This document shows, piece after piece, positions 7,948 through 16,717 of a DNA stretch of 64,000 nucleotides (the first letter of the stretch is position 1; the number at the start of each line of letters is the position of its first letter). The stretch lies in contig CAYORU010000006.1 of assembly GCA_964406445.1 (NCBI GenBank), forward strand, positions 84,738 to 148,737, given 5' to 3'. Both the position numbers and the translations under genes were made by a program. Below the pieces are notes generated by a model that worked only from the letters and a program-made list of their open reading frames with translations, had not been told where the DNA came from and did no database searches. This DNA is from SG8-30 sp964406445. GTDB lineage: Bacteria > Pseudomonadota > Gammaproteobacteria > Steroidobacterales > Steroidobacteraceae.

Positions 7948-8412
7948 TCAGGGCTGCAGCTCGGGCGACGTCGGCCACTGGCGTTCGAGCCGGTCGTGCA
8001 CCTCGCCGACCGCCGCCGCGAGGCCGTTCGCGGCTTCCGTGAGCTGCGCGAGAACGCGCGTCTCGGACTCGGCCTGCGCAGCCTTCAACGCGCCGACCTC
8101 GCCCGCGACGAACTCCTGCAGCGCCGTGAACCGCGAGGCTTCCGCCTGGTCGGCGAGCTCGCGCTGGCGGCGCAGCTCGTCCGCCTGCCGCCGGGCCGCG
8201 GACAGCGCCGAGGCCTGCACGAACATCACGTAGCCGAGGAACACGGCCGTCAGCAACGCGACGAAGCCGAGCATCACGAGGCCGAGCGGCGCCTCCACCG
8301 TGGTGACCAGCAGAGACAGCCGCGTGGGCGCGATGAAGGTGCCCCAGTTGACCACCGCGAACAGCGCGAGCAGCGCGAGCAGAATCAACAGCGAGAGGGT
8401 TCTTCCGGTCAT
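7948..8412 (-). CDS. LapA-domain (DUF1049-like) membrane protein
   Basis: The 154-residue product has two N-terminal membrane segments (LSLLILLALLALFAVVNWG, and about residues 40-65) in the spacing of LapA/YciS proteins. A long soluble C-terminal helix rich in Ala, Glu, Gln and Arg (about 75-150) probably forms a coiled coil. The ATG at 8412 has a GGAGG site 6 nt upstream. LapA proteins are linked to lipopolysaccharide transport, but here the lapB partner is absent, so the role is uncertain. Confidence 0.75.
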   Translation of the reverse strand: MTGRTLSLLILLALLALFAVVNWGTFIAPTRLSLLVTTVEAPLGLVMLGFVALLTAVFLGYVMFVQASALSAARRQADELRRQRELADQAEASRFTALQEFVAGEVGALKAAQAESETRVLAQLTEAANGLAAAVGEVHDRLERQWPTSPELQP

Positions 8413-8655
8413 GGCGAGCCTCCACGCGGGATCATATGCCTCGCGGCGGCGTGACGCATCCGGCGGAACAGCGGGCCGTCTCGCGGAAATCCATGTGAAC
8501 TCGACGGGCAGCGCGGGGTCTGAATTGCATACCCGTATTGCAAAGAACGGCTGTCGCCCGGCGACGGGGACGCGGCGTACTCGCCCCGTTTCCGATCCGC
8601 GGCGCGCTGCGCCGGCATCGCCGAAACCGCCAGTCGAAGCACAGGAGGAGGCTAC

Positions 8656-8940
8656 ATGAACAGGGAACAGGCACTCACGACCATGAAGCGCCGGCTGGAC
8701 CAGTGGGGCGCGGAGCTCGAGGCGCTGGAGGCAAAGGCGGAGAGCGCGGGGGCCGAGGGCCGCGCGGAGCTCAAGTCCGCCGTCGCGACGCTCAAGAAGC
8801 AGCGGACCCAGGCCGCGGGCGAGCTCGACCGGCTGCGGGCCTCGACCGACGAGGCCTTCGACGACATGCGCCAGGGCCTGGAGAAGGCCTGGGATCGCCT
8901 TGGCGACACGTTCAAGGACGTGAAGAAGCGCTTCAACTGA
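8656..8940 (+). CDS. Small helical coiled-coil protein
   Basis: This 94-residue, Lys/Glu/Ala-rich protein has no signal peptide or membrane segment. It is predicted almost wholly helical with heptad-like spacing (KKQRTQAAGELDRLRASTDEA) and ends DVKKRFN. It resembles the stress-associated coiled-coil proteins often annotated as sll1863-like. GGAGGAGG lies 4 nt before the ATG. The 243 bp upstream contain a TTGCA/TGCAA inverted pair (8526-8544 region) but no clear promoter. Function unknown. Confidence 0.7.
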   Translation: MNREQALTTMKRRLDQWGAELEALEAKAESAGAEGRAELKSAVATLKKQRTQAAGELDRLRASTDEAFDDMRQGLEKAWDRLGDTFKDVKKRFN

Positions 8941-8951
8941 GGAGCGCAGGG

Positions 8952-9212
8952 GTGAGCGATCGGCACAGGAAACGGCCGGATGTCGATGCACTGGTACTCG
9001 ATCCCTCGGCGCATTTCCCTTCACCGGACGACGTGCTCACGGCCGCCGGGCTCGGCGAGGCGGATCGCCTGCGGATCCTCGAGTCATGGGTCGAGGATGC
9101 CAGGCGGATCTCCGAATCCGAGGCGGAGAACATGGCGGGCAGGAAGCGGCCGCGGCTGCGGGAAGCGACGCTCGCGCTGATCACGCTCCGGCAGCGGATC
9201 GCCCAGCGCTAG
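8952..9212 (+). CDS. Conserved hypothetical protein
   Basis: This 86-residue soluble protein starts at a GTG 11 nt after the preceding gene, so the two are probably cotranscribed. It contains the pattern VLDPSAHFPSPDDVL followed by RILESWVEDARRISESEAENM, which I recognise from small uncharacterised proteobacterial proteins. No catalytic motif is visible; function unknown. Confidence 0.65.
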   Translation: MSDRHRKRPDVDALVLDPSAHFPSPDDVLTAAGLGEADRLRILESWVEDARRISESEAENMAGRKRPRLREATLALITLRQRIAQR

Positions 9213-9227
9213 CGGCCCCTCGGGCGC

Positions 9228-9268
9228 CGAAAGAAAACGGCCCTGCCGGTGCGAACCGGCAGGGCCGT
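9228..9268 (-). terminator. Intrinsic terminator of the TonB receptor gene
   Basis: A 14-bp perfect stem (9237-9250 with 9255-9268) and GCGA loop is followed, on the minus strand, by TTTTCTTTC. It lies just downstream of the receptor stop at 9285 and may also slow plus-strand transcripts coming from the small genes to its left. Confidence 0.88.
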
Positions 9269-9284
9269 GGTCATGCCGGCGTCC

Positions 9285-12200
9285 TCAGAGACGCGCCTTC
9301 AGGCCGAGGAAGTAGAACCGGCCGATGCCGCTCACCGGATAGGCGGAGCTCGCGAGGTAGGGCTCCTCGTTCGTGAGGTTGCTCACGCCGCCATAGAAGG
9401 TGAACTGGTCGTTCCACGCGTAGTCCGCCGACAGGTTGTGCACGAAGTACTCGTCGGCGATGCCAGCCGGGCCGAACTCTAGCCCGACGCGCTCGATCTG
9501 CACGGCGATGGCCACGCCCTGCTCGCCGATGTACTGCATGCCGTAGCTGACCGTCAGCGCGTCGCGGTTCCACGCGGCGGTGAACAGGCCCGACCACTCC
9601 GGCGCCCCGAGCTCCTTCAGGCCCGGATTGACGAGGCTCTTGTCCACCGGATCGAAGAAGCGGTCCAGCTTCTCGGTCCAGTTGCCGGTCAGGCCCAGGG
9701 CGAAGTTGTTGGCCCCCAGCCCGAAGCGGTAATCGACGCGGAAGTCCACGCCCGAGGTCTCGATGCGGCCGAAGTTGAGCTGCGTCTGCTGCAGGAAGTC
9801 GAAGCCGAGGAAGGTCAGCGAACCCGGGTCGCGGTTGCGCGTGAACAGCTCGCAGAACTGGTTCGGGAAGGTCGACAGGTCGTAGCAGGTGTTGACGATG
9901 TCCTGCGACGACACGGAGTCGATGGCGTCCTCGATCTCGATCGAGTAGTAGTCGAGCGAGAAGAGCAGCCCGCTCACCCAGCGCGGCTGGAAGACGAGGC
10001 CGATGGTGTAGGTGGTGGCCTCCTCCTCCGTCAGGTCGGGATTGCCGCCGCTGGTGCCCGCGAAGCGCGCGCTGAGCGGGTCGACGAAGCCCTGCGGGAT
10101 GCCGTCGGCACGGCAGTTGGCGAGCCGGTTCTGTGCGTTCGGGTCGCCGGCCGCGATCAGGGCGTCGATGGTCGACTGTTCGCAGGGATCCGCGGGCCGG
10201 AAGGTCGTGCCCTGCTGCGGGCTGAACAGCTCGAAGATGTCCGGCGCGCGGATGGCCACGGAGTAAGTCCCGCGCACGCGCAGGTCCTCGACCGGCGCCC
10301 AGATGCCGTTGATGTTCCAGGTCGTCGCGCCACCGATCGTCGAGTAGTCGGCGTAGCGCGCCGCGGCGCCGACCGTCAGCTCCTCCGCGAAGGGCTTGCC
10401 GGCGAGCAGCGGCACGGACACCTCCGCGAAGACCTCCTTGACGTCGAACTTGCCGCCGGTGTCGAAGACCCGCGCGGAGGCGTCGAAGATAAGCGACTGG
10501 GGGATGTCGTCGAGGTCCGGGTCGAAGAGATCGCCGATGAACGTGCCGGCCGCGCCGGCGGGCGAGTTGGCCGGCAGCAGGCCGAGCTCGAGCGGATCGT
10601 AGCGGGTCTCGGACTTCTCCTCGCGGTACTCGACGCCGAATGCGAACTGGGCCGGGCCGGCCGGCAGCTCGAAGAAGGCGCCGCTGTCGCCCGCGAAGCT
10701 CACCGTGAACACCGTCTGCTCGATGTCGTAGCGGGTCGTGGTCGGCGCCGTGATGAAGTCGACCGCCGCCGCGCTGAGGGACTGCTCGCCGGCCAGGATG
10801 TTGGCCGGCCGGCACTGGCCGTCGCCCGGGTTGAAGGTATAGAAGCCCGGCCGGATGATCGGGAAGAACTCGCTGCCGGGGTGCGGCGTCGGGTCCACGT
10901 CGGAGCGGCAGATCGGCTGGCCGCCCGGGCCGTCGATCACGTCGATCGCGGCGAACAGGCGGTCGTAGAGCACCGAGCTGTTCTCCGTCACCTCGCTCTT
11001 GGTGCGGCCGTGGTTGGCGACCACCTCGTAGCGCAGGTGGTCGTTGAGGCCGCCGCGCAGGCCCGCCACGAGACGATAGGTGTCGCGCTCGGCATCCTGG
11101 ATGCCGGCGCCGAGGTCGAGCATGTCGCGGCTCACGCGCAGGCCGCCGGCGTCGTCCGCCTCGGACTGCAGCACCGACGGGATGTACGGGTTTTCCGGGA
11201 AGATCAGCAGGCTGTCGTAGAAGGTGTTGTAGCTGTCGCGCGAGACCGTGTCGTTGTTGACGAACTTGGCGTCGACGAAGCCCTCGACCTGGGGCGTGAA
11301 CTCGAAGCTGCCGCGGACGTTGACGTAGAGCCGCTCGCTGCCCGGGATGAGCGAGGTGGCGTTCGTGCGCTCGACCGCGCCGTCGCCGCCGAACTGGTTC
11401 GAGCCGGTGGCGATGACGCCGTCGCGGAAGATTTCCACGCCGCCGCCGGGCGTCGTGACGTAGCAGGCGCCGCCGAAGCCGAAGGCGAAGCTGCCGATGT
11501 AGCTGTCGTCGCAGTCCGGACGGCCGTTGCCGTCGAGGTCGGTGCCGAAGAAATCGAAGTCGGCGCGCCACAGCAGGCCGGCGCCGGAGCTGATGGCGAA
11601 GCGCGGATCGCGGCCGATCAGGTACAGCGGGGCGTTGGCGGCGCGGTCGATGAGCGCCTGCTCGGCGGCGGTGAGGCCGCCCGGCCAGATCGACGCCGCA
11701 TCCTGCGGAGTCGGGATCCGGAAGCCGTAGGGATAGCGTCCGGCCGCGAGCGAGAAGCGGCTCGCGAAGTTGGGCATGGTCAGCGGATCGATGTCGCCCT
11801 GCTGGAAGCGCCGGTCCGGGTGTCCGTAGGTCGTGCTGTTGTTGGCGCGGCCGTTGTTGGCCGTGAAGCTGCGATCGCCGAGCAGCACCTCCTCTTCCTT
11901 GGTGAAACCGGCGGAGACCGTGAGGTTGCCGCGACCGTCCGCGAAGTTCCGGCCCCAGGTGGCGTCGAGCCGGTAGGTCTCGCCGTCGCTCTCCGAGGAG
12001 ATGCCCGGCTGGAAGTCGATCTCCCAGCCCTCGAAATCCTTCTTCAGCACGTAGTTCACGACGCCGGTGACGGCGTCCGCGCCGTACACCGCCGAGGCGC
12101 CGCCGGTCAGCACGTCGACGCGCTCGATCAGCGCCGTCGGGATGGTCGACACGTCCACGGTCTGCGAACCCGCGACGCCGGACACGTGGCGGTAGCCGTC

Positions 12201-12557
12201 GACCAGCACCAGCGTGCGGTTCGCGCCGAGCTGGCGCAGGTCGAGCGTCGCCTGGCCGACGCCGCCGTCGCCTCGTTCGAGCGAGTCGGCGACCGTGCCC
12301 GAGGACGCGAGCGCCGGAATCTGCCGCAGCGCCGCGGTCGCGTCGGCCGCGCCGGAAGACCGGATGGCGTCTCCCCCGAGCGTGCTCACCGGCAGCGGCG
12401 CGGTCTCGTTCGGATCGCGGACGATGCGCGAACCGGTGACGACGATGGCTTCGAGGTCGACGCCCGCGTTGGCCGACTGGGCCTGCGCGGCGCCGCCCGC
12501 GGCGACCAGGAGCACGAGCGAAACGGCCGCCTGCAGCGGCCTGGACTGGTGATGCAT
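9285..12557 (-). CDS. TonB-dependent outer membrane receptor
   Basis: This is an outer-membrane active transporter powered by TonB/ExbBD. The 1090-residue product has a signal peptide (about 1-26, ending AQAQS), a TonB-box-like stretch (DLEAIVVTGSRI), a plug domain (about 50-165, including GASAVYGADAVTGVVNYVLK) and a large beta barrel ending SGIGRFYFLGLKARL. It belongs to the group common in xanthomonads and sphingomonads that take up glycans, peptides or other large molecules. An Asp-rich loop DLDGNGRPDCDD (about 345-357) looks like a calcium-binding loop. The last residue is Leu, not the usual Phe. GGGAGTG precedes the ATG. The substrate cannot be inferred from the neighbours. Confidence 0.93.
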   Translation of the reverse strand: MHHQSRPLQAAVSLVLLVAAGGAAQAQSANAGVDLEAIVVTGSRIVRDPNETAPLPVSTLGGDAIRSSGAADATAALRQIPALASSGTVADSLERGDGGVGQATLDLRQLGANRTLVLVDGYRHVSGVAGSQTVDVSTIPTALIERVDVLTGGASAVYGADAVTGVVNYVLKKDFEGWEIDFQPGISSESDGETYRLDATWGRNFADGRGNLTVSAGFTKEEEVLLGDRSFTANNGRANNSTTYGHPDRRFQQGDIDPLTMPNFASRFSLAAGRYPYGFRIPTPQDAASIWPGGLTAAEQALIDRAANAPLYLIGRDPRFAISSGAGLLWRADFDFFGTDLDGNGRPDCDDSYIGSFAFGFGGACYVTTPGGGVEIFRDGVIATGSNQFGGDGAVERTNATSLIPGSERLYVNVRGSFEFTPQVEGFVDAKFVNNDTVSRDSYNTFYDSLLIFPENPYIPSVLQSEADDAGGLRVSRDMLDLGAGIQDAERDTYRLVAGLRGGLNDHLRYEVVANHGRTKSEVTENSSVLYDRLFAAIDVIDGPGGQPICRSDVDPTPHPGSEFFPIIRPGFYTFNPGDGQCRPANILAGEQSLSAAAVDFITAPTTTRYDIEQTVFTVSFAGDSGAFFELPAGPAQFAFGVEYREEKSETRYDPLELGLLPANSPAGAAGTFIGDLFDPDLDDIPQSLIFDASARVFDTGGKFDVKEVFAEVSVPLLAGKPFAEELTVGAAARYADYSTIGGATTWNINGIWAPVEDLRVRGTYSVAIRAPDIFELFSPQQGTTFRPADPCEQSTIDALIAAGDPNAQNRLANCRADGIPQGFVDPLSARFAGTSGGNPDLTEEEATTYTIGLVFQPRWVSGLLFSLDYYSIEIEDAIDSVSSQDIVNTCYDLSTFPNQFCELFTRNRDPGSLTFLGFDFLQQTQLNFGRIETSGVDFRVDYRFGLGANNFALGLTGNWTEKLDRFFDPVDKSLVNPGLKELGAPEWSGLFTAAWNRDALTVSYGMQYIGEQGVAIAVQIERVGLEFGPAGIADEYFVHNLSADYAWNDQFTFYGGVSNLTNEEPYLASSAYPVSGIGRFYFLGLKARL

Positions 12558-12776
12558 GTCTGAAACACTCCCTGAGCCCTCGACGGGCGTCGTTGTTCTC
12601 GCGCGCTACATTACTCGGCAAAAAGGCCCGGGAACAGTCCTGCGGGAGCCCGACGGGAGCTGTGGCGTCAGCGCGTCAGGTCTCGGCGCCGCCGTGCACC
12701 ATGAGTACTCATCCGGCGTACAGGACCGCACCTCGACGGTGCACGGGGACGGCTCCGCGCGAGGCTCGGCGGCGGT

Positions 12777-14348
12777 TCAGCCGAGGCCCAGGACGCCGGG
12801 GTTGAGGACGCCCCGCGGGTCGAGGCCGGACTTCAGCATCTCGACGACCCTGCGCGTCTCGGGGCGCGCCGCATCGAGCCACGGATAGCTGCGGCCGATC
12901 TGGTTCGAGGCCGCGCCGTGGCGGCGGAACAGGTCGATCATCTTGGCCCGGACGCGGTGCACGAGCTCGCGCGCGGCGAGGTTCGGCGCGGGCTCCGGGT
13001 GCGCCTTCGCGGTGGCCGGCGACACCGTCTCGCGGTGCAGCGGCAGCCACGCGTCGTACCAGCGGAACACCGGCTCGTAGCTGAAGGCGTGGTTCGAGAT
13101 GCCGATCAGCAGGCCGGTCGTCCACACGCCTGCCTCGCGCATCGCCTCGGCGTGGGACGCCAAGAGCGCCTGGCCGTCGCGGATCAACGCCAGCGCGTCC
13201 GAGTGCGCCACCTTCGCGTTGAGCGCGGCCCAGCGCTCGCCCTGTGGCCCGAGCGCCTGCGGGGCCGGGAACGGGTCGGCGCGCACCGCCTTCGGCACGG
13301 AGTTCGGCAGCTCCACGGCCGCGAGGCCCGCGGCGATGTCGCGACAGGCGGCGACGTCCGCCTCGACCGCCGCGCCGCTGCGCCCCGCGCAGGCGACGTG
13401 CACGGACCAGGCGTCATCCGGCGCGAAGTCGCGCCCCGCGGCGACCAGCCTCGCGCCCTCCCTGAGCCCCTTGAGCCAGCTGCCCTGGCCGCGCAGCACG
13501 CCGCCGAGCGTGCGCACCGCGCGCTTGAGGTCGACGCCCTCGAGACTGTGGCGCGTCGAGACGGGGTCGAAGGCGTAGACCTCCTCGACCGCGCCGCTGC
13601 GGCTGAGCTCGGACACCAGCAGCGCGGCGCGCTCGATGTCGGGCACCGCGAAGGACGCGTAGCCCGCGTGCTCCGGCGCACGCATCAGCCGGAGCGTCGC
13701 CTCCACCTTGATGCCGAACGCGCCGCAGTCGTGCAGGAACAGGCCCGTGAGGTCCGGCCCGTAGGTGCGGTAGAACGGCCGGCCGCCGAAGCCGGCCTGC
13801 CCCGTTTGGAGCAACGTGCCGTCGGCCAGCACGACGGCGAGCCCGAGCGCGATGTCCGCCCCGGTGCCGTAGCGGCCGGTGCCGTGGAACAACGCGCCGT
13901 TCGACAGGCCGCCGCCCACCGTCGCGCGCGCCCCCGAGAACGTGCCGAAGAAGGGCAGCCGGAGGCCGAGCGGCGCGAGCGTCTCGTGGATGCGCTTCCA
14001 GGTCACGCCGGCCTCGACGGTGATCAGCATGTCCTCCGCGCTCAGCTCGACGATGCGGTCGAGCCGCGAGGTATCGACGATCACCGAGCGTTCGTGCGGC
14101 GGCGTGTAGCCGCCGGTGTAGGTGAGCCCGCCGCCGCGCGGGATCAGCGCGTAGCCGGTGTCGGCGAGCAGCTTCACCGCGGCGGCCAGCGCGTGACGGT
14201 CGGCGGGACGCAGGATCGCGGCGCAGGTCGCGCCGGCGGCGTAGACGTCGGCCGACCCGTCCGCGCGCGCCGCCTCATCGAGCACGAGGCCGTCCGGCCC
14301 GAGCAGCTCGGCAGCGACTTCGAAGGGCTGGGCGTGGCCTGCGGGCAT
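12777..14348 (-). CDS. FAD-binding oxidoreductase (GlcD/VAO type)
   Basis: This is a flavoprotein oxidase or dehydrogenase of the vanillyl-alcohol oxidase fold, acting on a hydroxy acid or aromatic alcohol. The 523-residue product has the FAD-binding half with PRGGGLTYTGGYTPPHERSV (about 90-110) and the second FAD motif GTFSGARATVGGGLSNGA, then a substrate domain, ending with the family signature DPRGVLNPGVLGLG. Start 14348 has GAGG 5 nt upstream; a longer frame to 14411 would run into the ppk2 promoter. It is divergent from ppk2. Substrate unknown. Confidence 0.85.
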   Translation of the reverse strand: MPAGHAQPFEVAAELLGPDGLVLDEAARADGSADVYAAGATCAAILRPADRHALAAAVKLLADTGYALIPRGGGLTYTGGYTPPHERSVIVDTSRLDRIVELSAEDMLITVEAGVTWKRIHETLAPLGLRLPFFGTFSGARATVGGGLSNGALFHGTGRYGTGADIALGLAVVLADGTLLQTGQAGFGGRPFYRTYGPDLTGLFLHDCGAFGIKVEATLRLMRAPEHAGYASFAVPDIERAALLVSELSRSGAVEEVYAFDPVSTRHSLEGVDLKRAVRTLGGVLRGQGSWLKGLREGARLVAAGRDFAPDDAWSVHVACAGRSGAAVEADVAACRDIAAGLAAVELPNSVPKAVRADPFPAPQALGPQGERWAALNAKVAHSDALALIRDGQALLASHAEAMREAGVWTTGLLIGISNHAFSYEPVFRWYDAWLPLHRETVSPATAKAHPEPAPNLAARELVHRVRAKMIDLFRRHGAASNQIGRSYPWLDAARPETRRVVEMLKSGLDPRGVLNPGVLGLG

Positions 14349-14431
14349 GGCGCCTCGGTCGCGCGGGGTGTGGCGAGACACGGCGCAGCGTACCATCGGG
14401 GCGGTCACCACGGGACGCGAGGAATGGCACC

Positions 14432-15340
14432 ATGGCGAAGCGCGACCTGCGCGAGGAGGCCCGCAGGCTGGCCGCGGCCTACCGGGTCACCGACGGCCGC
14501 AAGTTCCGCTTGAAGGATTACGACCCGGCCGACACCGCCTGGTTGAAGAAATCCGACAAGAAGCGCGCCCAGCGTGCGCTGAAGACCGGCGTGGAGGCGC
14601 TCGCCGAGCTGCAGGCGATGCTCTACGCGCAGAACCGCTGGGCGATCCTGCTCGTCTTCCAGGCGATGGACGCCGCCGGCAAGGATGGCGCGATCAAGCA
14701 CGTGATGTCGGGCGTGAACCCGCAGGGCTGCCACGTGACCTCCTTCAAGGCGCCCTCGGCGGAGGAGCTGGACCACGACTTCCTCTGGCGCTGCGCGCGG
14801 GCGCTGCCGGAGCGCGGCCGCATCGGCATCTTCAACCGCTCCTACTACGAGGAGGTGCTGGTGGTGAAGGTGCATCCGGAGCACCTCGATCGGCAGAACC
14901 TGCCGGCGCCGCGTGCGGGGAAGCGGCTGTGGAAGAACCGCTACCAGGACATCCGGGCCTGGGAGCGGTACCTGGACAACAACGGCCTGGTCATCCGCAA
15001 GTTCTTCCTGAACGTCTCGCGCGAGGAGCAGAAGAAGCGTTTCCTCGAGCGCATCGAGGAGCCTGAGAAGCACTGGAAGTTCTCGGCAGGCGACGTCAAG
15101 GAGCGCGGCCACTGGGACGCCTACATGGACGCCTACGAGACCGCCATTCGCGAGACGGCGAGCGAGCACGCGCCCTGGTACGTCGTCCCGGCCGACAGCA
15201 AGTGGTTCACGCGGGCGGTCGTCGCGGCGGTGGTGGTGGACACGCTGGCCTCGCTCGGCCTGCATTACCCGAAGGTGGGCGAGGAACAGCTGCAGGCGCT
15301 CGCATCAGCGCGCGAGACGCTCCTCGCCGAGGACGCCTGA
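14432..15340 (+). CDS. Polyphosphate kinase 2 family protein
   Basis: PPK2 transfers phosphate between polyphosphate and nucleotides. The 302-residue product is a single PPK2 domain: Walker A-like AMDAAGKDGAIKHV (about 83-97), the lid-region GRIGIFNRSYYEEVLVV, and the KFFLNVSREEQKKRFLER helix, followed by HWKFSAGDVKERGHWDAYM. The length fits the single-domain class I/III enzymes that usually phosphorylate ADP or AMP; the class cannot be fixed by eye. GAGGAA lies upstream of the ATG, with a TACCAT -10 candidate near 14391. Confidence 0.92.
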   Translation: MAKRDLREEARRLAAAYRVTDGRKFRLKDYDPADTAWLKKSDKKRAQRALKTGVEALAELQAMLYAQNRWAILLVFQAMDAAGKDGAIKHVMSGVNPQGCHVTSFKAPSAEELDHDFLWRCARALPERGRIGIFNRSYYEEVLVVKVHPEHLDRQNLPAPRAGKRLWKNRYQDIRAWERYLDNNGLVIRKFFLNVSREEQKKRFLERIEEPEKHWKFSAGDVKERGHWDAYMDAYETAIRETASEHAPWYVVPADSKWFTRAVVAAVVVDTLASLGLHYPKVGEEQLQALASARETLLAEDA

Positions 15341-15350
15341 CCGGACTGGG

Positions 15351-15848
15351 TCAGCCTGCGCGCGGCGGCGTCGGCACGAGTTCCTGGGTCGGCTGGATGC
15401 TGCAGGCGAACTCGAGCAGCGTCCAGGCGAGGGTGCCCGGCTCGACCTTCTCCCAGTTCCTGAGGATGGTGGTGGCCCGCTCGGGGTCGTCGTCCTGCAG
15501 GTTGTTCCAGCGGTAGAAGAGCGTCCCCGTGTTGGCGCGGCGCTTCTCCCTGCAGTCCCACTGGTCGCGGCTGGCGGCGCTGCGGTGCGGGCCGGGATTG
15601 CGCGAGTTCTTGTACTCGATGCGCAGCCACATGGTGACGACGTCGCCCTCGCGCTGCGCGTCCTGCCGCGTCGCGAAGAAAACCTGCTCGGGATAGGTCT
15701 CGATCCACTCCCAGTCGAGCCGGCCGCGCAGCTCGAGCTGCTTGACCCACTCGTTGCCGAGGCCCTTCATCGGCACGGACAGCAGCTGGGCCTGGGCGGC
15801 GAGCCCGAAGCCGGCGAGCGCGGCCGCGACGGCGGCGCGGCGGATCAT
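15351..15848 (-). CDS. Exported small protein, surface-adhesin E-like
   Basis: The 165-residue product has a signal peptide (about 1-20, ending AAQAQ) and a single small domain with VVTMWLRIEYKNSRN, an Asp-Trp-Asp-Cys stretch (DQWDCREKR) and a late Cys (LLEFACSI) that could form a disulphide. This pattern resembles the surface-adhesin E family of small periplasmic proteins. It lies 4 bp downstream of the Anbu gene on the same strand and may be cotranscribed with that operon. Molecular role unknown. Confidence 0.7.
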   Translation of the reverse strand: MIRRAAVAAALAGFGLAAQAQLLSVPMKGLGNEWVKQLELRGRLDWEWIETYPEQVFFATRQDAQREGDVVTMWLRIEYKNSRNPGPHRSAASRDQWDCREKRRANTGTLFYRWNNLQDDDPERATTILRNWEKVEPGTLAWTLLEFACSIQPTQELVPTPPRAG

Positions 15849-15852
15849 GGCG

Positions 15853-16647
15853 TCACTCCTGCGTGGATACGGCGGCTTGGACCGCCGGCGCCGGCGGATC
15901 GTTCCGTGGCGACGGCTCCAGCCAGTCCGGGTCCGGCAGCTCCCGGAACGCCTGGCTCAGCGCCTCGCCCCAGCGGTTGCGGATGGTGCGGAAGTACTCG
16001 TTGTCGGCGTCGATCACCTGGTGGCTGGCGACCCGGTACTCGTCGGTGCGGATGGTGACCACCGAGATCGGCGGGCCGACGGTGAGGTTCGAGCGCATCG
16101 TCGAGTCCATGGACACCAGGCCGCACTTGGCGGCGCGCTGCAGGCGCGACTGACGGTTGACGACGCGGTCGATGATCGGCTTGCCGTACTTGAACTCGCC
16201 GATCTGGAAGTAGCAGGTGTCCTGGGTCGCCTCGATGAAGTTCCCGGCCGGGTAGAGGTTGAACATCCGCGGCCGCTCGCCCTTGATCTGGCCGCCGAGG
16301 ATCATCGAGACGTTGAACTCCATCTTGAACTTCTCGAGGTGCTCGGCGTCGCGGGCATGCACCGCGCGGATGGCGTCGCCCACGCAGCGCGCGGCCTCGT
16401 GCATGTTCTCGGCGTCGAACAGGTTCGGCCGCCCGTCCGCTTCCTCGACCGCCTCGCGCAGCAGCGCGACGACGGACTGGGTGAGGGAGAGGTTGCCGGC
16501 CGTGAGCAGCACGAAGACCCGCTCGCCGCGGCGCTCGAACACGGTGACCTTGTGAAAGGTGCTGATGTTGTCCACGCCCGCGTTGGTGCGCGAGTCGGCG
16601 AGCATGACGAGGCCCGCGTCCACGAGGATGCCGACACAGTAGGTCAT
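15853..16647 (-). CDS. Anbu, bacterial proteasome-like peptidase
   Basis: Anbu is an ancestral beta-type proteasome homolog that forms a helical or ring assembly of Ntn hydrolases. The 264-residue product begins MTYCVGILVDAGLVMLADSRTNAG; removal of Met exposes the catalytic Thr1, and the acidic residue in ADSRTNAG and the Lys in FHKVTVF sit where the Ntn triad expects them. I chose 16647, not the upstream ATG at 16701, because only this start puts Thr at position 1. It follows transglutaminase, alpha-E and ATP-grasp genes on the same strand, the known Anbu operon. Confidence 0.92.
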   Translation of the reverse strand: MTYCVGILVDAGLVMLADSRTNAGVDNISTFHKVTVFERRGERVFVLLTAGNLSLTQSVVALLREAVEEADGRPNLFDAENMHEAARCVGDAIRAVHARDAEHLEKFKMEFNVSMILGGQIKGERPRMFNLYPAGNFIEATQDTCYFQIGEFKYGKPIIDRVVNRQSRLQRAAKCGLVSMDSTMRSNLTVGPPISVVTIRTDEYRVASHQVIDADNEYFRTIRNRWGEALSQAFRELPDPDWLEPSPRNDPPAPAVQAAVSTQE

Positions 16648-16717
16648 CGAGTCAGGTTCCGTCGGTTGAGATGGTTCCGCCACGCATCCGGAGCCTGCCA
16701 TGCCGGGACCTGCGCCG

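Noticed and set aside
8526..8544. TTGCA/TGCAA inverted pair as an operator
   Set aside because: Only 5 bp per arm, with no promoter beside it; expected by chance.
10881..12563. 560-codon plus-strand frame opposite the TonB receptor
   Set aside because: Shadow of the receptor's codon bias; Val/Glu/Arg-rich low-complexity translation.
12558..12776. Possible small gene or RNA between the TonB receptor and the FAD oxidase
   Set aside because: Short GTGCAC palindromes are present, but there is no promoter-terminator pair or coding pattern; it is best read as the receptor's upstream region.
14349..14411. Longer N-terminus for the FAD oxidase (start at 14411)
   Set aside because: It would add a non-conserved Arg-rich stretch and overlap the ppk2 promoter region, while 14348 has a ribosome-binding site.
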